Shown here one piece after another: positions 1 to 5,727 of a stretch of DNA of 5,825 bases (its first letter is position 1; the number at the start of each line of letters is the position of its first letter). The notes below the pieces were generated by a model that saw only the letters and a program-made list of their open reading frames with translations, ran no database searches and was not told the DNA's origin. The DNA is from Fibrobacteria bacterium GUT77 (GTDB lineage: Bacteria; Fibrobacterota; Chitinivibrionia; Chitinivibrionales; Chitinispirillaceae), in contig LIUJ01000065.1 in NCBI GenBank assembly GCA_001462255.1, positions 1-5,825 of the forward strand, given 5' to 3'. The position numbers and the translations under genes are program-made.

Positions 1-5
1 CGCTC

Positions 6-22
6 GCAATGACGGTCATTGC
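6..22. repeat. 17-bp palindrome at the left edge
   Basis: GCAATGAC at 6-13 and GTCATTGC at 15-22 are perfect inverted arms around a single G at position 14. The sequence CTCGCA at 3-8 is also the reverse complement of TGCGAG at 58-63, so positions 3-63 are bounded by inverted ends. It looks like the junction of dispersed-repeat arms, continuing to the left of the window. No T tract follows, so it is not a convincing terminator. Confidence 0.6.
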
Positions 23-30
23 CTTCGGCG

Positions 31-54
31 CGATAAACATCGCCTCGATAAACA
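31..54. repeat. Two copies of a 9-bp direct repeat, period 15
   Basis: CGATAAACA occurs at 31-39 and again at 46-54. The first copy also takes part in a small hairpin (GCGAT 30-34, loop AAAC, ATCGC 39-43). It lies between the palindrome and the dispersed-repeat arm and is probably part of the same non-coding repeat region. Its function is unknown. Confidence 0.45.
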
Positions 55-57
55 CGG

Positions 58-85
58 TGCGAGGAGCGAAGCGACGAAGCAATCC
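58..85. repeat. Dispersed-repeat arm rich in GCGA/GAAGC
   Basis: The stretch is built from short GCGA/CGAAGC units and ends in GCAATCC. From memory, sequences of the form GTCATTGCGAGGAGCGAAGC followed by GACGAAGCAATC are abundant intergenic palindromic repeats in several unrelated bacterial genomes. Here only one arm is complete, and CTCGCA at 3-8 opposes its first six bases. It ends about 65 bp before the lipoprotein start codon and could affect the upstream boundary of that transcript. Confidence 0.5.
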
Positions 86-150
86 GGTAGAAAATATCAA
101 TGAAAAACTGTTGTACCAATATAACATCACTTTAATCATAGGAGGTTGTT

Positions 151-630
151 ATGCGTATCAGGAAGTTTATTTGCGCGGCGGTGTTGGCGGCGTTCACCTG
201 TGTTAGCGTGGGCGGTTGTTACGGTAAATACGCACTATTCAATTCCGCGCACAAGTTCGGCGGACATCTCGGCGGTAAGTGGGTTGGAGCCGTGGTTAAT
301 TTGGTTTTCTGGGGTGTCGGCGTTTACGGGATATGCCTGCTTGGGGATCTTCTTATTTTCAACACGATTGAATTTTGGACCGGTTCAAATCCGGTCGCTA
401 TGGGCGATGTCTACCAAGAAACCGACGAACATGGGAACAAGATTTACGCGGTGAGGAATACCGACGGAACGCTCTCCGTGAGTGTGACGGACACCGCCGG
501 TCACAAGGCCGATTTCACGTTGGAGCGCGATGCAAATGTTGTTCGTATCATTGATACGAACAATGACGTCATCGCCTCACAGATTCTTGATAACGATGGC
601 GAGATAATCGCGCAGGTCGCCGCTCGGTAA
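151..630 (+). CDS. DUF3332-like lipoprotein
   Basis: This encodes a 159-residue exported lipoprotein of unknown function. The start is set by AGGAGG at 140-145, five bases before the ATG. The N-terminus is a type II signal peptide: basic MRIRK, a hydrophobic core, then a lipobox V20-G21-G22-C23, so C23 is the predicted lipidated residue. Residues about 42-82 hold the conserved hydrophobic core, including GKWV, VYGICLL and the motif NTIEFWTGSNPV, which I recognise from DUF3332 proteins. It may embed in or lie against a membrane. The C-terminal part (about 86-155) is polar and beta-rich, with repeated turns such as DEHGNK, NTDGT and DNDGE. A TATAAC at 120-125 could be a -10 box, but no good -35 precedes it. 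The gene appears monocistronic, ending at the shared hairpin 668-687. The family match is from motif memory; no biochemical role is known to me. Confidence 0.8.
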   Translation: MRIRKFICAAVLAAFTCVSVGGCYGKYALFNSAHKFGGHLGGKWVGAVVNLVFWGVGVYGICLLGDLLIFNTIEFWTGSNPVAMGDVYQETDEHGNKIYAVRNTDGTLSVSVTDTAGHKADFTLERDANVVRIIDTNNDVIASQILDNDGEIIAQVAAR

Positions 631-658
631 TTTTGACAACGTTTTTTATTCATACAAT

Positions 659-690
659 AAAAAAAAGGCGGGTCTTAAAAGACCCGCTTT
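659..690. terminator. Bidirectional intrinsic terminator between convergent genes
   Basis: GCGGGTC (668-674) and GACCCGC (681-687) form a perfect 7-bp stem around TTAAAA. Read on the minus strand, the stem is followed by eight T residues (plus-strand A at 659-666), which makes a strong terminator for the Rrf2 gene ending at 715. Read on the plus strand it is followed only by TTTCCTAT, so it is weaker for the lipoprotein gene ending at 630. The position between two converging stop codons fits a shared terminator. Confidence 0.85.
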
Positions 691-714
691 CCTATAAAAA
701 CGGCTCGGTAGAGA

Positions 715-1143
715 TCACTTCGCCCGTTTCCCGGGCCCCTTACCCTTTATGAGTTGTTGCAACGAGGTGCCGTCCACATACCGGTCGATTACCTCGTGCA
801 AACCTTTCCAGAAACCCAGCGTCGGGCAGAAGTCGGCGCGATTGCAATTGAAATCCGGATCCGCCAAACACGCTACCGGCGCCAGCGTCCCCTCCGCGGC
901 GCGGAGGATCTCGCCTACGGAATACTCCTTAGGCGTCTTGACTAAAGTGTAGCCGCCCTGTGATCCGCGGCCACTACGCAGCAGTCCCGCTTTTGTCAAC
1001 TGCGAGACGATCTGCTCCAAATACTTCACGGAGATGGCCTGACGCTTTGACACGTCCTTTATAGGCACAAACCCGACACCGCAATGCTCCGCGATGTCGA
1101 TCATCATCCGCAGCGCATACCGACCCCTTGACGAAACTGTCAT
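715..1143 (-). CDS. Rrf2-family transcriptional regulator with a three-cysteine cluster
   Basis: This 142-residue winged-helix regulator belongs to the Rrf2 family (IscR, NsrR, CymR and relatives), which act as DNA-binding dimers in the cytoplasm. The start at MTVSSRGRYALRMM is the usual Rrf2 N-terminus and has AAGGGG (minus strand, 1151-1156) seven bases upstream; a further 41 in-frame codons upstream are non-homologous leader. Residues about 28-65 form the helix-turn-helix (SVKYLEQIVSQLTKAGLL) and 57-70 the wing (SGRGSQGGYTL). C92, C100 and C106 (C-X7-C-X5-C) occupy the region of the Fe-S-ligating cysteines of IscR and NsrR, followed by PTLGFWKGL and a dimerisation helix. Iron-sulfur binding, and so sensing of redox, iron or nitric oxide, is an inference. 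Regulators without a cluster also exist in this family. It has its own promoter and leader with candidate operator sequences, which suggests autoregulation. Its targets are not shown by the window. Confidence 0.93.
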   Translation of the reverse strand: MTVSSRGRYALRMMIDIAEHCGVGFVPIKDVSKRQAISVKYLEQIVSQLTKAGLLRSGRGSQGGYTLVKTPKEYSVGEILRAAEGTLAPVACLADPDFNCNRADFCPTLGFWKGLHEVIDRYVDGTSLQQLIKGKGPGKRAK

Positions 1144-1168
1144 TGACTTTCCCCTTTCTAATGAGTTC

Positions 1169-1236
1169 CAATTATTATCGTTACGGCGGCTCTCGCCGCC
1201 CATACAGAATACGTCCATCTCCACACAATTATTATC
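1169..1236. promoter_or_regulatory. Duplicated 11-mer in the rrf2 promoter and leader, candidate operator pair
   Basis: CAATTATTATC occurs at 1169-1179 and 1226-1236, 57 bp apart (about 5.4 helical turns). The upstream copy overlaps the -10 box of the Rrf2 gene, and the second lies in the leader just upstream of the ribosome binding site. Repetition and placement suggest protein binding, perhaps autoregulation by the Rrf2 product. The copies are AT-rich direct repeats, whereas typical Rrf2 sites are longer imperfect dyads, so the assignment is tentative. Confidence 0.35.
1185..1200 (-). other. GC hairpin with a GAGA tetraloop in the rrf2 leader
   Basis: On the minus strand GGCGGC, GAGA, GCCGCC form a perfect 6-bp all-GC stem closed by a GNRA-type tetraloop. 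It lies in the predicted 5' leader, about 41 nt upstream of the start codon. No T tract follows, so it is not an intrinsic terminator. An RNA-stabilising or structural role is possible. Confidence 0.5.
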
Positions 1237-1263
1237 ATAGGATTGAAACACGTCGAAAATCAA
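1234..1263 (-). promoter_or_regulatory. Promoter of the Rrf2 regulator gene
   Basis: On the minus strand TTGATT (1258-1263) and TATGAT (1234-1239) are separated by 18 bp and match the sigma-70/sigma-A consensus at 4/6 and 5/6. Initiation would fall near 1227, giving an 84-nt leader. The promoter lies between the STAS-like gene and the regulator, so the regulator can be expressed independently of the signalling operon upstream. Confidence 0.6.
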
Positions 1264-1272
1264 CACACTATT

Positions 1273-1294
1273 CGGCTATGCTTAAACATAACCG
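1273..1294. promoter_or_regulatory. 22-bp quasi-palindrome upstream of the rrf2 promoter
   Basis: CGGCTATG (1273-1280) and CATAACCG (1287-1294) are inverted arms with seven of eight complementary positions around CTTAAA. The site lies 9 bp upstream of the -35 box of the Rrf2 gene and 23 bp after the stop codon of the STAS-like gene. It may be a dimer operator. As RNA on the minus strand it folds into an 8-bp stem with one G-U pair, but no run of U follows, so termination of the operon here would be weak. Confidence 0.4.
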
Positions 1295-1317
1295 ATACGT
1301 TTTATCGCGTTTGACAA

Positions 1318-1701
1318 TCACTCGTTTTGCGTAAGCAACCACGCCACAGCCTCGTCCCTGTTTATAAACGGCGGCGCCAAGTCGCGCTCCGCTTTTTTAT
1401 ATATGCTCTTGGCCACCATCCGCGTGATCCCGTTTATACTGACAAGCGCCGAGGCTATTACGTAAGGCTTGTTGAATACTATCCAATCGGAACATATCTC
1501 CTTGGTCCGCGTATCAAAGAACGTCACGCGGCTTGTGATAACGTACACCGACTTGGGAGGATATTTCGTTATGACATCCTTTGCCGCGGCGGCAAACCGC
1601 TCGACCTGGTCGTTGTCCGACAATCCCGCGATGTTAAAATATATGAAATTCTTACCGTCCCGCTGAAATTCCTCAATATTGTTTTTGATATAATCTTCCA
1701 T
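1318..1701 (-). CDS. Small SpoIIAA/STAS-like protein, last gene of the FIST-kinase operon
   Basis: This is a 127-residue soluble protein without signal peptide or membrane segment. AAGGAG (minus strand, 1713-1718) lies 11 bases before the ATG, and the start is 21 bp after the kinase stop codon, so the two are almost certainly co-transcribed. The pattern alternates strands and helices: strand NFIYFNIAG (18-26), helix 31-46, strand SVYVITS (51-57), helix 63-77, strand YVIASALVSI (80-89), helix GITRMVAKSIYKK (91-103), then INRDEAVAWLL near the C-terminus. That last motif and the alternating fold resemble SpoIIAA-like (STAS/SEC14-type) proteins. I recognise the fold pattern only, not a specific ortholog. 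STAS proteins often act as switchable protein-binding modules in signalling, so this could be the kinase's partner or output; that is inferred from gene order. I cannot assign a conserved phosphorylatable serine. Confidence 0.75.
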   Translation of the reverse strand: MEDYIKNNIEEFQRDGKNFIYFNIAGLSDNDQVERFAAAAKDVITKYPPKSVYVITSRVTFFDTRTKEICSDWIVFNKPYVIASALVSINGITRMVAKSIYKKAERDLAPPFINRDEAVAWLLTQNE

Positions 1702-1722
1702 AATATACCATTCTCCTTGATT

Positions 1723-4428
1723 TTATTGTTTACAAACGTTGTCCCCAAGCATGTTTTCAACAAGCACCAGCGCCTGATCGTACTCGCAAATCAAAATCTT
1801 GTTCGACACCCGCTCAAGCATCTCACCGGTCTCCGCGTCCAAGGGCTCTCCGAGCAACGCCGACAGCGTATTGTCCGCGGCCTCAATGTCAAATTCCACG
1901 AGCGCGTTCCGCAACTTTACCAAGTGCTCGTTTATACTCTTCGTGTCGGGCACTACGGCGTTCGCGACCGACTTGTTTTCCGGCGCCACCACGTAACGGA
2001 TGTTGCTAAGCAGCGTCCTGAACTCGTCCGCAAACGTCTCGTGATTCTTCCTTATGTAGTTCAAATTCTCGTTCTTCGCCGCCAACTCCAGCGCCTTCGC
2101 GAAACTCGACAGCTTCACGGCTCCCACGCTCGCCCCGGCGCCCTTGACCGCGTGCGCGCACGCGGCGTAATTCTTCGTGTCGCCCCGCTCGAAACTCTCG
2201 GCCAAACGCTCCAACTTCTCCGTACCGTCCTTGTAAAAGGCCGAAAGCGCCCGCAAATAGTTGCGCTCGTTGCCGCCGGTCATCTGCACGCCGACCCGCA
2301 CGTCTATCCCCGGTATCTCAAAGGACGGTACGTAGTCGCCGCCCTCCTCGGAGACGTAGGGCATCTTCTTCTCCTTGGGCAACCACGCGTCCAAAATCGC
2401 GTTGAGCTTCATAGTCTCTATCGGCTTCGCCAAAAAATCGTTGAACCCATTTTGCAAAAACATCTCCCTAACGCCGGAGACCGCGTTCGCCGTCAGCGCC
2501 ACTATGGGCAAACGCTTGTACTCGTCTCCCCCCAAACCCCTTATTTTTACCGTAGCCTCTATCCCGTCCATCTCCGGCATCATGTGATCCATAAAGACGA
2601 TGTCGTACTGCTTCCCCATCACGAGTTCTATAGCCTCCGCGCCGCTCTGGCAAACGTCTATCTGCATTTTGTAGGGCAACATGAGCCCCTCCGCCACACG
2701 CAAATTCGTTATCAGGTCGTCCACAATCAATATCCGCGCCGACGGCGCCATAAAGGGCGCCGCCCCCTGCGGGTTCTCGGCGTAAACCGTATCCGTCACG
2801 CCGTTCAGCAAATTCGCTATGGAAATGGAGTGCGCAGGCATCTCTAACGTCTTCACCCTATCCGTATTCACCGCGCTCTGACCGTATTCGGCCAAGAGAA
2901 CAACCACGGTGTTTATACCTAAATTTTTAACTATCTTCTCCGTGCTCTCAAAGAGAAACGAAGAAACGAATACGTGCGTGTATACGCCTTTATTGAGCTC
3001 TTCCAAAAACTGCGACTGATTCGACACGAGTTTGCACTTCACCCCCAAATTATCTATGGAACATATTATCGAACTGGAATACGGCAACCGCGTCTCGTAA
3101 ATCAAAACGTTCTTGCCGCTCGGATCGTCGACCCGCGCGAAGCGCTCGTAGACGGTGAATTTCTGCGGCACGCGAACGGTAAACGTGCTACCCTCACCGT
3201 AAACGCTGTACACGTCTATGCTGCCGCCCATCGCCTCGCACAGGTTCTTGGTTATCACGAGGCCAAGCCCGGTACCCTCCACCTCCCTATGCGTAACCTT
3301 GTCCAACTGAACGAAATCGGTAAAAAGTTTGGCGTGATCCTCCGGCTTTATCCCTACACCGCTATCGGATATGTCGAAAACCATCGTCACGGCGTCGTCG
3401 GACATATTCTCGCAACTCGCGTGAATGGAGATAAAACCCCTGTCGCAATATTTGAAGGCGTTGCTCAGCAGGTTGAGGAGCACCTGCCGCATCCGTATCT
3501 CGTCGCCTATCAGGCGACCCGGAATATCGCAATCCATATTCACCGTGAAAAATATCTGCTTGTCGACCACGCGCATCCTTATTATGCTTATCACGTCGTT
3601 TATGAGAGAGGCGAACTGGTACTCGGTTTCCACGATTTCAAGCTTGCCCGACTCGATCTTGGAGAAATCCAAAACGTCGTTTATGATTGCCATAAGGTTG
3701 CCGCTGGCCTGCCTTATGCTTAGGGCGTGCTCGCGAACGAGTCCCGAAATGTGCTCCCGCAGTATGAGCTCCGCCATTCCGGCTATGGCGTTCATAGGCG
3801 TGCGTATCTCATGGCTTATCTTGGCCAAAAAGTTCGTCTTAGCCCTGTTCGACCGCTCGGCGCTTAGCATGGCCTCGTGGAGGGTGGTCTCGTCGTGCAT
3901 GGTCAGAATCACCCCGGTCGTCTTGCCCGTTCCGTCTTCCTTTATGGGAATGATGCTAATCTCAAAGTAATACTCCGCGCCGCGCGACGTGGCCGCGAAC
4001 TTGCCGAACCGCTTAGCGATACTCGAAGACAGAACGCCCCGCAACTCACTCGTAAGCGCCGACACCCACTCCACCGGCATTATCTGCAATAACACCGCCG
4101 AAACGTCTTGCCCCGTGATGGCGTCCACGTTTATCCCCAAGGCGCGCATGGAGTTTTTTGTGCCGAGCACGTACATCAGATTCGCGTCAAGAACGAGAAT
4201 CACGTCGGTGGTATTGCCGAAAATCAGGCGCATATAGGTGTCCTGCTCGCTCTTCTGCTTCTTTATGGACTCGTATATGCTCTTCTGAAAAACGGCGTAC
4301 TGCTCGTAGGAGGCGACCAAATACTCCGTCTCCTTGAGCTTGCGGGACAAAACCTTGTTCTCCTTTTGCAAGGCGGCAATGTCGGTTTGTTGCGATTGGA
4401 CGTCATTTATATTGAGATTATCGGACAT
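1723..4428 (-). CDS. Soluble hybrid sensor histidine kinase (PAS-HisKA-HATPase-pseudoREC-REC-HPt)
   Basis: This 901-residue cytosolic hybrid kinase has no membrane segments. Residues about 14-60 are a coiled coil and 66-182 a PAS-type sensor. The HisKA dimerisation domain follows, with SHEIRTPMN and phosphorylated H206. The ATPase has its N box at LLSNAFKY (N323), DSGVGI at 355-360 and GTGLGL at 385-390. Residues about 438-545 look like a receiver lacking the phosphoacceptor: serines 489-490 lie where Asp is expected. A complete receiver (564-685) carries D570/D571, D614, T646 and K668. An HPt domain (about 705-812) has H759 in HAVKG. An acidic helical tail runs to the end. All phosphorelay residues from H206 to D614 to H759 are present. 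ATG at 4428 is preferred because GGAG precedes it by 10 bases; a GTG ten codons upstream would overlap the FIST gene by 13 bp. The FIST gene ends 17 bp before it, which suggests FIST is its sensory partner. The final phosphate acceptor is not encoded here. Confidence 0.95.
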   Translation of the reverse strand: MSDNLNINDVQSQQTDIAALQKENKVLSRKLKETEYLVASYEQYAVFQKSIYESIKKQKSEQDTYMRLIFGNTTDVILVLDANLMYVLGTKNSMRALGINVDAITGQDVSAVLLQIMPVEWVSALTSELRGVLSSSIAKRFGKFAATSRGAEYYFEISIIPIKEDGTGKTTGVILTMHDETTLHEAMLSAERSNRAKTNFLAKISHEIRTPMNAIAGMAELILREHISGLVREHALSIRQASGNLMAIINDVLDFSKIESGKLEIVETEYQFASLINDVISIIRMRVVDKQIFFTVNMDCDIPGRLIGDEIRMRQVLLNLLSNAFKYCDRGFISIHASCENMSDDAVTMVFDISDSGVGIKPEDHAKLFTDFVQLDKVTHREVEGTGLGLVITKNLCEAMGGSIDVYSVYGEGSTFTVRVPQKFTVYERFARVDDPSGKNVLIYETRLPYSSSIICSIDNLGVKCKLVSNQSQFLEELNKGVYTHVFVSSFLFESTEKIVKNLGINTVVVLLAEYGQSAVNTDRVKTLEMPAHSISIANLLNGVTDTVYAENPQGAAPFMAPSARILIVDDLITNLRVAEGLMLPYKMQIDVCQSGAEAIELVMGKQYDIVFMDHMMPEMDGIEATVKIRGLGGDEYKRLPIVALTANAVSGVREMFLQNGFNDFLAKPIETMKLNAILDAWLPKEKKMPYVSEEGGDYVPSFEIPGIDVRVGVQMTGGNERNYLRALSAFYKDGTEKLERLAESFERGDTKNYAACAHAVKGAGASVGAVKLSSFAKALELAAKNENLNYIRKNHETFADEFRTLLSNIRYVVAPENKSVANAVVPDTKSINEHLVKLRNALVEFDIEAADNTLSALLGEPLDAETGEMLERVSNKILICEYDQALVLVENMLGDNVCKQ

Positions 4429-4445
4429 TGTCGGGTTTCTCCGGT

Positions 4446-5645
4446 TTAAAAGACGCACGCGGCCAACGTTTGGCTGTGATCCTGATTAAACGCCTTGGTT
4501 TCCGTCACTTTAGTAGGGCACATCTCGCCGGAACCGTAAGCGACCGTGTAAACAAAGCCGTCTCCCAAACCGCCGATTATGGCCGATAGTTCCGCCATTG
4601 GCTCACCGAGCAGGCCAAACCGCCTGCCTATGCACGAATACATAATCACCGTTCCGCCGTCGTGGTCTTGCTTTATCTTCTCGCAAACGCGCGACGCCGT
4701 TTCCACCACGCCGTCTTTGGTGTTGAAGGCTATTGATATTGCCGCGCCCACTAAGAGCGGGCCGGCGCAGTAGACGGCCTCGTTGTCTACCATAAACGGA
4801 ATGCGTGTGATGTTGGCGGCACCCTGGTCGTCGGCGTGCATGACGATAAGGCTCGACAAAAGCCCCACCCCGCCGTTGCGCCAGCCGCCCGACTCCGCGC
4901 ACAAAAAGCCTATCTGCCTGAAAAACTCCGGCGCCTTGATGTTGTTCACCTTAAGCAACCTGATCCCGTCCACCTCCGTTATCACCCCCACGCGCGGCAT
5001 GATTATGGCGTCCTCCGTAACGGACGCTATGTAAAATTTCGGCGACACGTTACCCGACACCAAGAGCAGGGCCGGCCTGTCGTTGTAAAGCTCGCCGTCG
5101 ACCAAAATCCGCGCATTCGTTTGCGGGCGCACGTTCTGCTTGTCGTCGTTCGCCACCGCGCCGAATACAGGCAAACTCGGAGCTGCCTCCGAAACGGCGG
5201 CCGTGAACTGGTACTGGCGCGGGGCAAGGAAGAATTGCGAGTAAAGGAGGGCCAGCTTGGGTTCGGAGGGCAGGCGCCCGCAAAGCTCCCCGTAGCACTT
5301 GCGCACGGCCCCTTGCGCCGCCTCTACGCTACAATCCTCCGGTATAGGGTCGCTCGCGCCGCAGGCAAAGGCGCAGTCGTCGCTCGTAAGCACCAAAACC
5401 GACAACATATAGGTATCCGCCTCGGCGCAAGCGCAGTGCGCGACGGTGGTCATCCCCACGCTCGGAAAGGGCAATGCCCGCGCCACGTCGCGGAAGACGC
5501 CGGAGGGGACGCTCTCCGGGTGCGCCGTTACGATACCCACGGTGTTTTTGAGTAGCGGCAGAGACGCCACGCCGTCAACGACCTGCCTCACGGCCGCCGC
5601 GCCGTCGTCTATCTCCCTAACCGCAATCGTATATGATTTAATCAT
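4446..5645 (-). CDS. FIST-domain sensory protein (FIST_N and FIST_C)
   Basis: This 399-residue cytosolic protein, first gene of the operon, is the likely ligand sensor for the kinase. FIST domains are signal-transduction modules predicted to bind small molecules, possibly amino acids. The start MIKSYTIAVREIDD is typical of stand-alone FIST proteins, and the ATG has AGGAA six bases upstream. FIST_N covers about 30-210, with NTVGIVTAHPE, GVFRDVARALPF and FGAVANDD. FIST_C covers about 225-385 and includes the conserved signature VIMYSCIGRRF (333-343) and the near-terminal VYTVAYGSGEMCP. There is no signal peptide, membrane segment, or fused kinase or cyclase, so its output must go through a partner, most simply the adjacent kinase. 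Thirteen cysteines, including C71-A-C73 and clusters at 91-122, are more than I would expect, so metal or redox sensitivity is possible but unproven. The ligand cannot be deduced. Confidence 0.9.
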   Translation of the reverse strand: MIKSYTIAVREIDDGAAAVRQVVDGVASLPLLKNTVGIVTAHPESVPSGVFRDVARALPFPSVGMTTVAHCACAEADTYMLSVLVLTSDDCAFACGASDPIPEDCSVEAAQGAVRKCYGELCGRLPSEPKLALLYSQFFLAPRQYQFTAAVSEAAPSLPVFGAVANDDKQNVRPQTNARILVDGELYNDRPALLLVSGNVSPKFYIASVTEDAIIMPRVGVITEVDGIRLLKVNNIKAPEFFRQIGFLCAESGGWRNGGVGLLSSLIVMHADDQGAANITRIPFMVDNEAVYCAGPLLVGAAISIAFNTKDGVVETASRVCEKIKQDHDGGTVIMYSCIGRRFGLLGEPMAELSAIIGGLGDGFVYTVAYGSGEMCPTKVTETKAFNQDHSQTLAACVF

Positions 5646-5656
5646 AGTCGTTCCTG

Positions 5657-5685
5657 ATTATAATACAATGTGCAATTAAAATCAA
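5657..5685 (-). promoter_or_regulatory. Promoter of the FIST-kinase-STAS operon
   Basis: On the minus strand TTGATT (5680-5685) and a perfect TATAAT (5657-5662) are spaced by exactly 17 bp, an excellent sigma-70/sigma-A match. Initiation about 7 bp downstream would fall near 5650, only about five bases before the ATG at 5645, leaving the AGGAA motif (5651-5655) off the transcript. Either translation is essentially leaderless from this promoter, or initiation is slightly upstream, or another promoter is used. Confidence 0.55.
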
Positions 5686-5707
5686 CGATTATTTACGTCA
5701 AATTCAC

Positions 5708-5727
5708 GGGACGATTACCATCGTCCC
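5708..5727. repeat. Perfect 8-bp hairpin upstream of the FIST operon
   Basis: GGGACGAT (5708-5715) and ATCGTCCC (5720-5727) are perfect arms around TACC. No T tract follows on either strand, so it is not an intrinsic terminator. It looks like a REP-type intergenic hairpin. A degenerate relative, with GGGGCGA and TTACCGTTG separated by CCA, occurs at 5788-5806. Confidence 0.55.

Noticed and set aside
9..206. 65-codon plus-strand open frame over the repeat region
   Set aside because: It begins within repeat sequence, lacks a ribosome binding site and overlaps the lipoprotein start out of frame.
1144..1266. N-terminal extension of the Rrf2 regulator by 41 codons
   Set aside because: The extension is unlike Rrf2 N-termini, contains the promoter -10 box and the leader hairpin, and the internal ATG has a proper Shine-Dalgarno site.
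1273..1294. Intrinsic terminator of the three-gene operon
   Set aside because: The hairpin is plausible but lacks a T tract on the minus strand, so I list it as a quasi-palindrome instead.
1327..2847. 506-codon plus-strand open frame opposite the kinase and STAS-like genes
   Set aside because: It starts with TTG, has no ribosome binding site, is Arg/His/Val-rich with no recognisable domain, and lies antisense to a kinase with all expected motifs. It is a shadow of codon bias.
2974..3723. 249-codon plus-strand open frame opposite the kinase core
   Set aside because: It is antisense to the ATPase, HisKA and pseudo-receiver coding region, with low-complexity composition and no domain.
4429..4458. 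GTG start extending the kinase by ten codons
   Set aside because: It would overlap the FIST gene and has no good ribosome binding site; ATG at 4428 has GGAG at suitable spacing.
4836..5555. 239-codon plus-strand open frame opposite the FIST gene
   Set aside because: It is Arg/His-rich and antisense to a well-supported FIST gene, with no plausible product.
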